The position numbers were made by a program, and so were the translations under genes. This document shows positions 47,703-47,998 of a stretch of 47,998 bases of DNA, in pieces. Numbering within the stretch: the stretch's first letter is position 1; each line of letters starts with the position of its first letter. The notes under the pieces are model-generated. The model did no database searches and was not told the origin of the DNA. It saw nothing but the letters and a program-made list of their open reading frames with translations. The DNA is taken from assembly GCF_030646925.1 (NCBI RefSeq), contig NZ_JAUSKL010000020.1, positions 1 through 47,998 of the forward strand. The letters are read 5' to 3'. This stretch comes from Candidatus Binatus sp. (GTDB taxonomy: Bacteria; Desulfobacterota; Binatia; Binatales; Binataceae).

Positions 47703-47868
47703 CTCCCCTTTGTCATTCAGAGCGTAGCGAAGAATCCCGGATTTTTGCTCGAGCCGTCTGCACCCTCACCACCCTCTCTATCGTAGAGCGATTCGGCCCT
47801 TCGGCCCGAAGTCGGCTTCGCGGCTGCCGCGCTTCGGCGGCCTCTCCCGCAACGAAGGGCGAGTATGC
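47703..47868 (+). repeat. Dispersed repeat, type 2 (copy 2)
   Basis: Runs from CTCCCCTTTGTCATTCAGAG through CACCCTCACCACCCTCTC to the GCCTCTCCCGCAACG hairpin. It is the reverse complement of 31826-31975 with modest divergence, and includes the 34-bp core at 47788-47821. The remaining 130 bp to the window end show no gene. Confidence 0.78.
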
Positions 47869-47998
47869 CGAACTTGACTAGAGCAAGTCGAGCGGCCATA
47901 CTCGTCTCGTCTTTTCGGGAGAGGGGCAATGCTGTCTCTCGCTCATAGCCGGACGCGATCGCGCTTCCGCATGGGGGGAGAAATTCCCTCTATGCGGA

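Overview
The window is about 48 kb of GC-rich bacterial chromosome. It carries a universal core (lhr, acnA, yebC, ruvC-ruvA-ruvB, icd) set in accessory DNA rich in lipid and xenobiotic catabolism: acyl-CoA dehydrogenases, enoyl-CoA hydratase, a Rieske oxygenase, a TauD-type dioxygenase, a cytochrome P450, an LLM flavoprotein, a VOC protein and GSTs. That mix, with dispersed palindromic repeats, fits an uncultured soil proteobacterium-like lineage. Placement near Binatota or deltaproteobacteria is a guess from gene content only. One near-consensus parS site (44613-44628) suggests the replication-origin side of the chromosome.

Layout. 0-14 kb: a catabolic gene set, intact up to 10 kb, then three successive genes (VOC, alpha/beta hydrolase, LLM) each broken by a single-base frameshift. 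14-16 kb: debris, with a transposase fragment, 21-bp tandem repeats, a small lipoprotein and a RidA remnant. 16-21 kb: a giant Lhr-type helicase, then a HigBA-like toxin-antitoxin pair whose toxin is frameshifted. 21.5-29 kb: PNPOx-like protein, aconitase, YebC, RuvC/A/B and a class I glutamine amidotransferase. 29-32.5 kb: P450 and acyl-CoA dehydrogenase among dispersed repeats, then a MAPEG protein. 32.7-37 kb: icd, then a divergent module of membrane hydroxylase plus VTT-rhodanese on the minus strand and an ArsR-rhodanese fusion plus SHOCT protein on the plus strand. 37-39 kb: a TetR/SnoaL-like/GST operon with a perfect operator palindrome. 39-48 kb: a chimeric icd-tail fragment, a Shedu nuclease, a broken DUF4238 gene, a Met/His-rich secreted protein with an ABC exporter, parS, and an IS1595-type transposon carrying a DUF262-DUF1524 (GmrSD-like) restriction protein.

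The most interesting signals. (1) The VTT-rhodanese gene (34180-35154) has an in-frame TGA exactly where the catalytic cysteine of rhodanese should be. The reading frame continues with well-conserved rhodanese sequence, and a 6-bp hairpin starts 11 nt after the TGA, which is the geometry of a bacterial SECIS element. This is a candidate selenocysteine rhodanese fused to a membrane protein, divergently arranged with a cysteine-containing ArsR-rhodanese. (2) A transposon with 25-bp perfect inverted ends and near-perfect 8-bp target duplications carries an anti-phage-type gene as cargo. (3) A 3'-terminal copy of icd differs from the resident gene only at synonymous positions and is fused to a signal-peptide-like sequence.

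All calls are made by reading the sequence and from knowledge of families. No database search was run.
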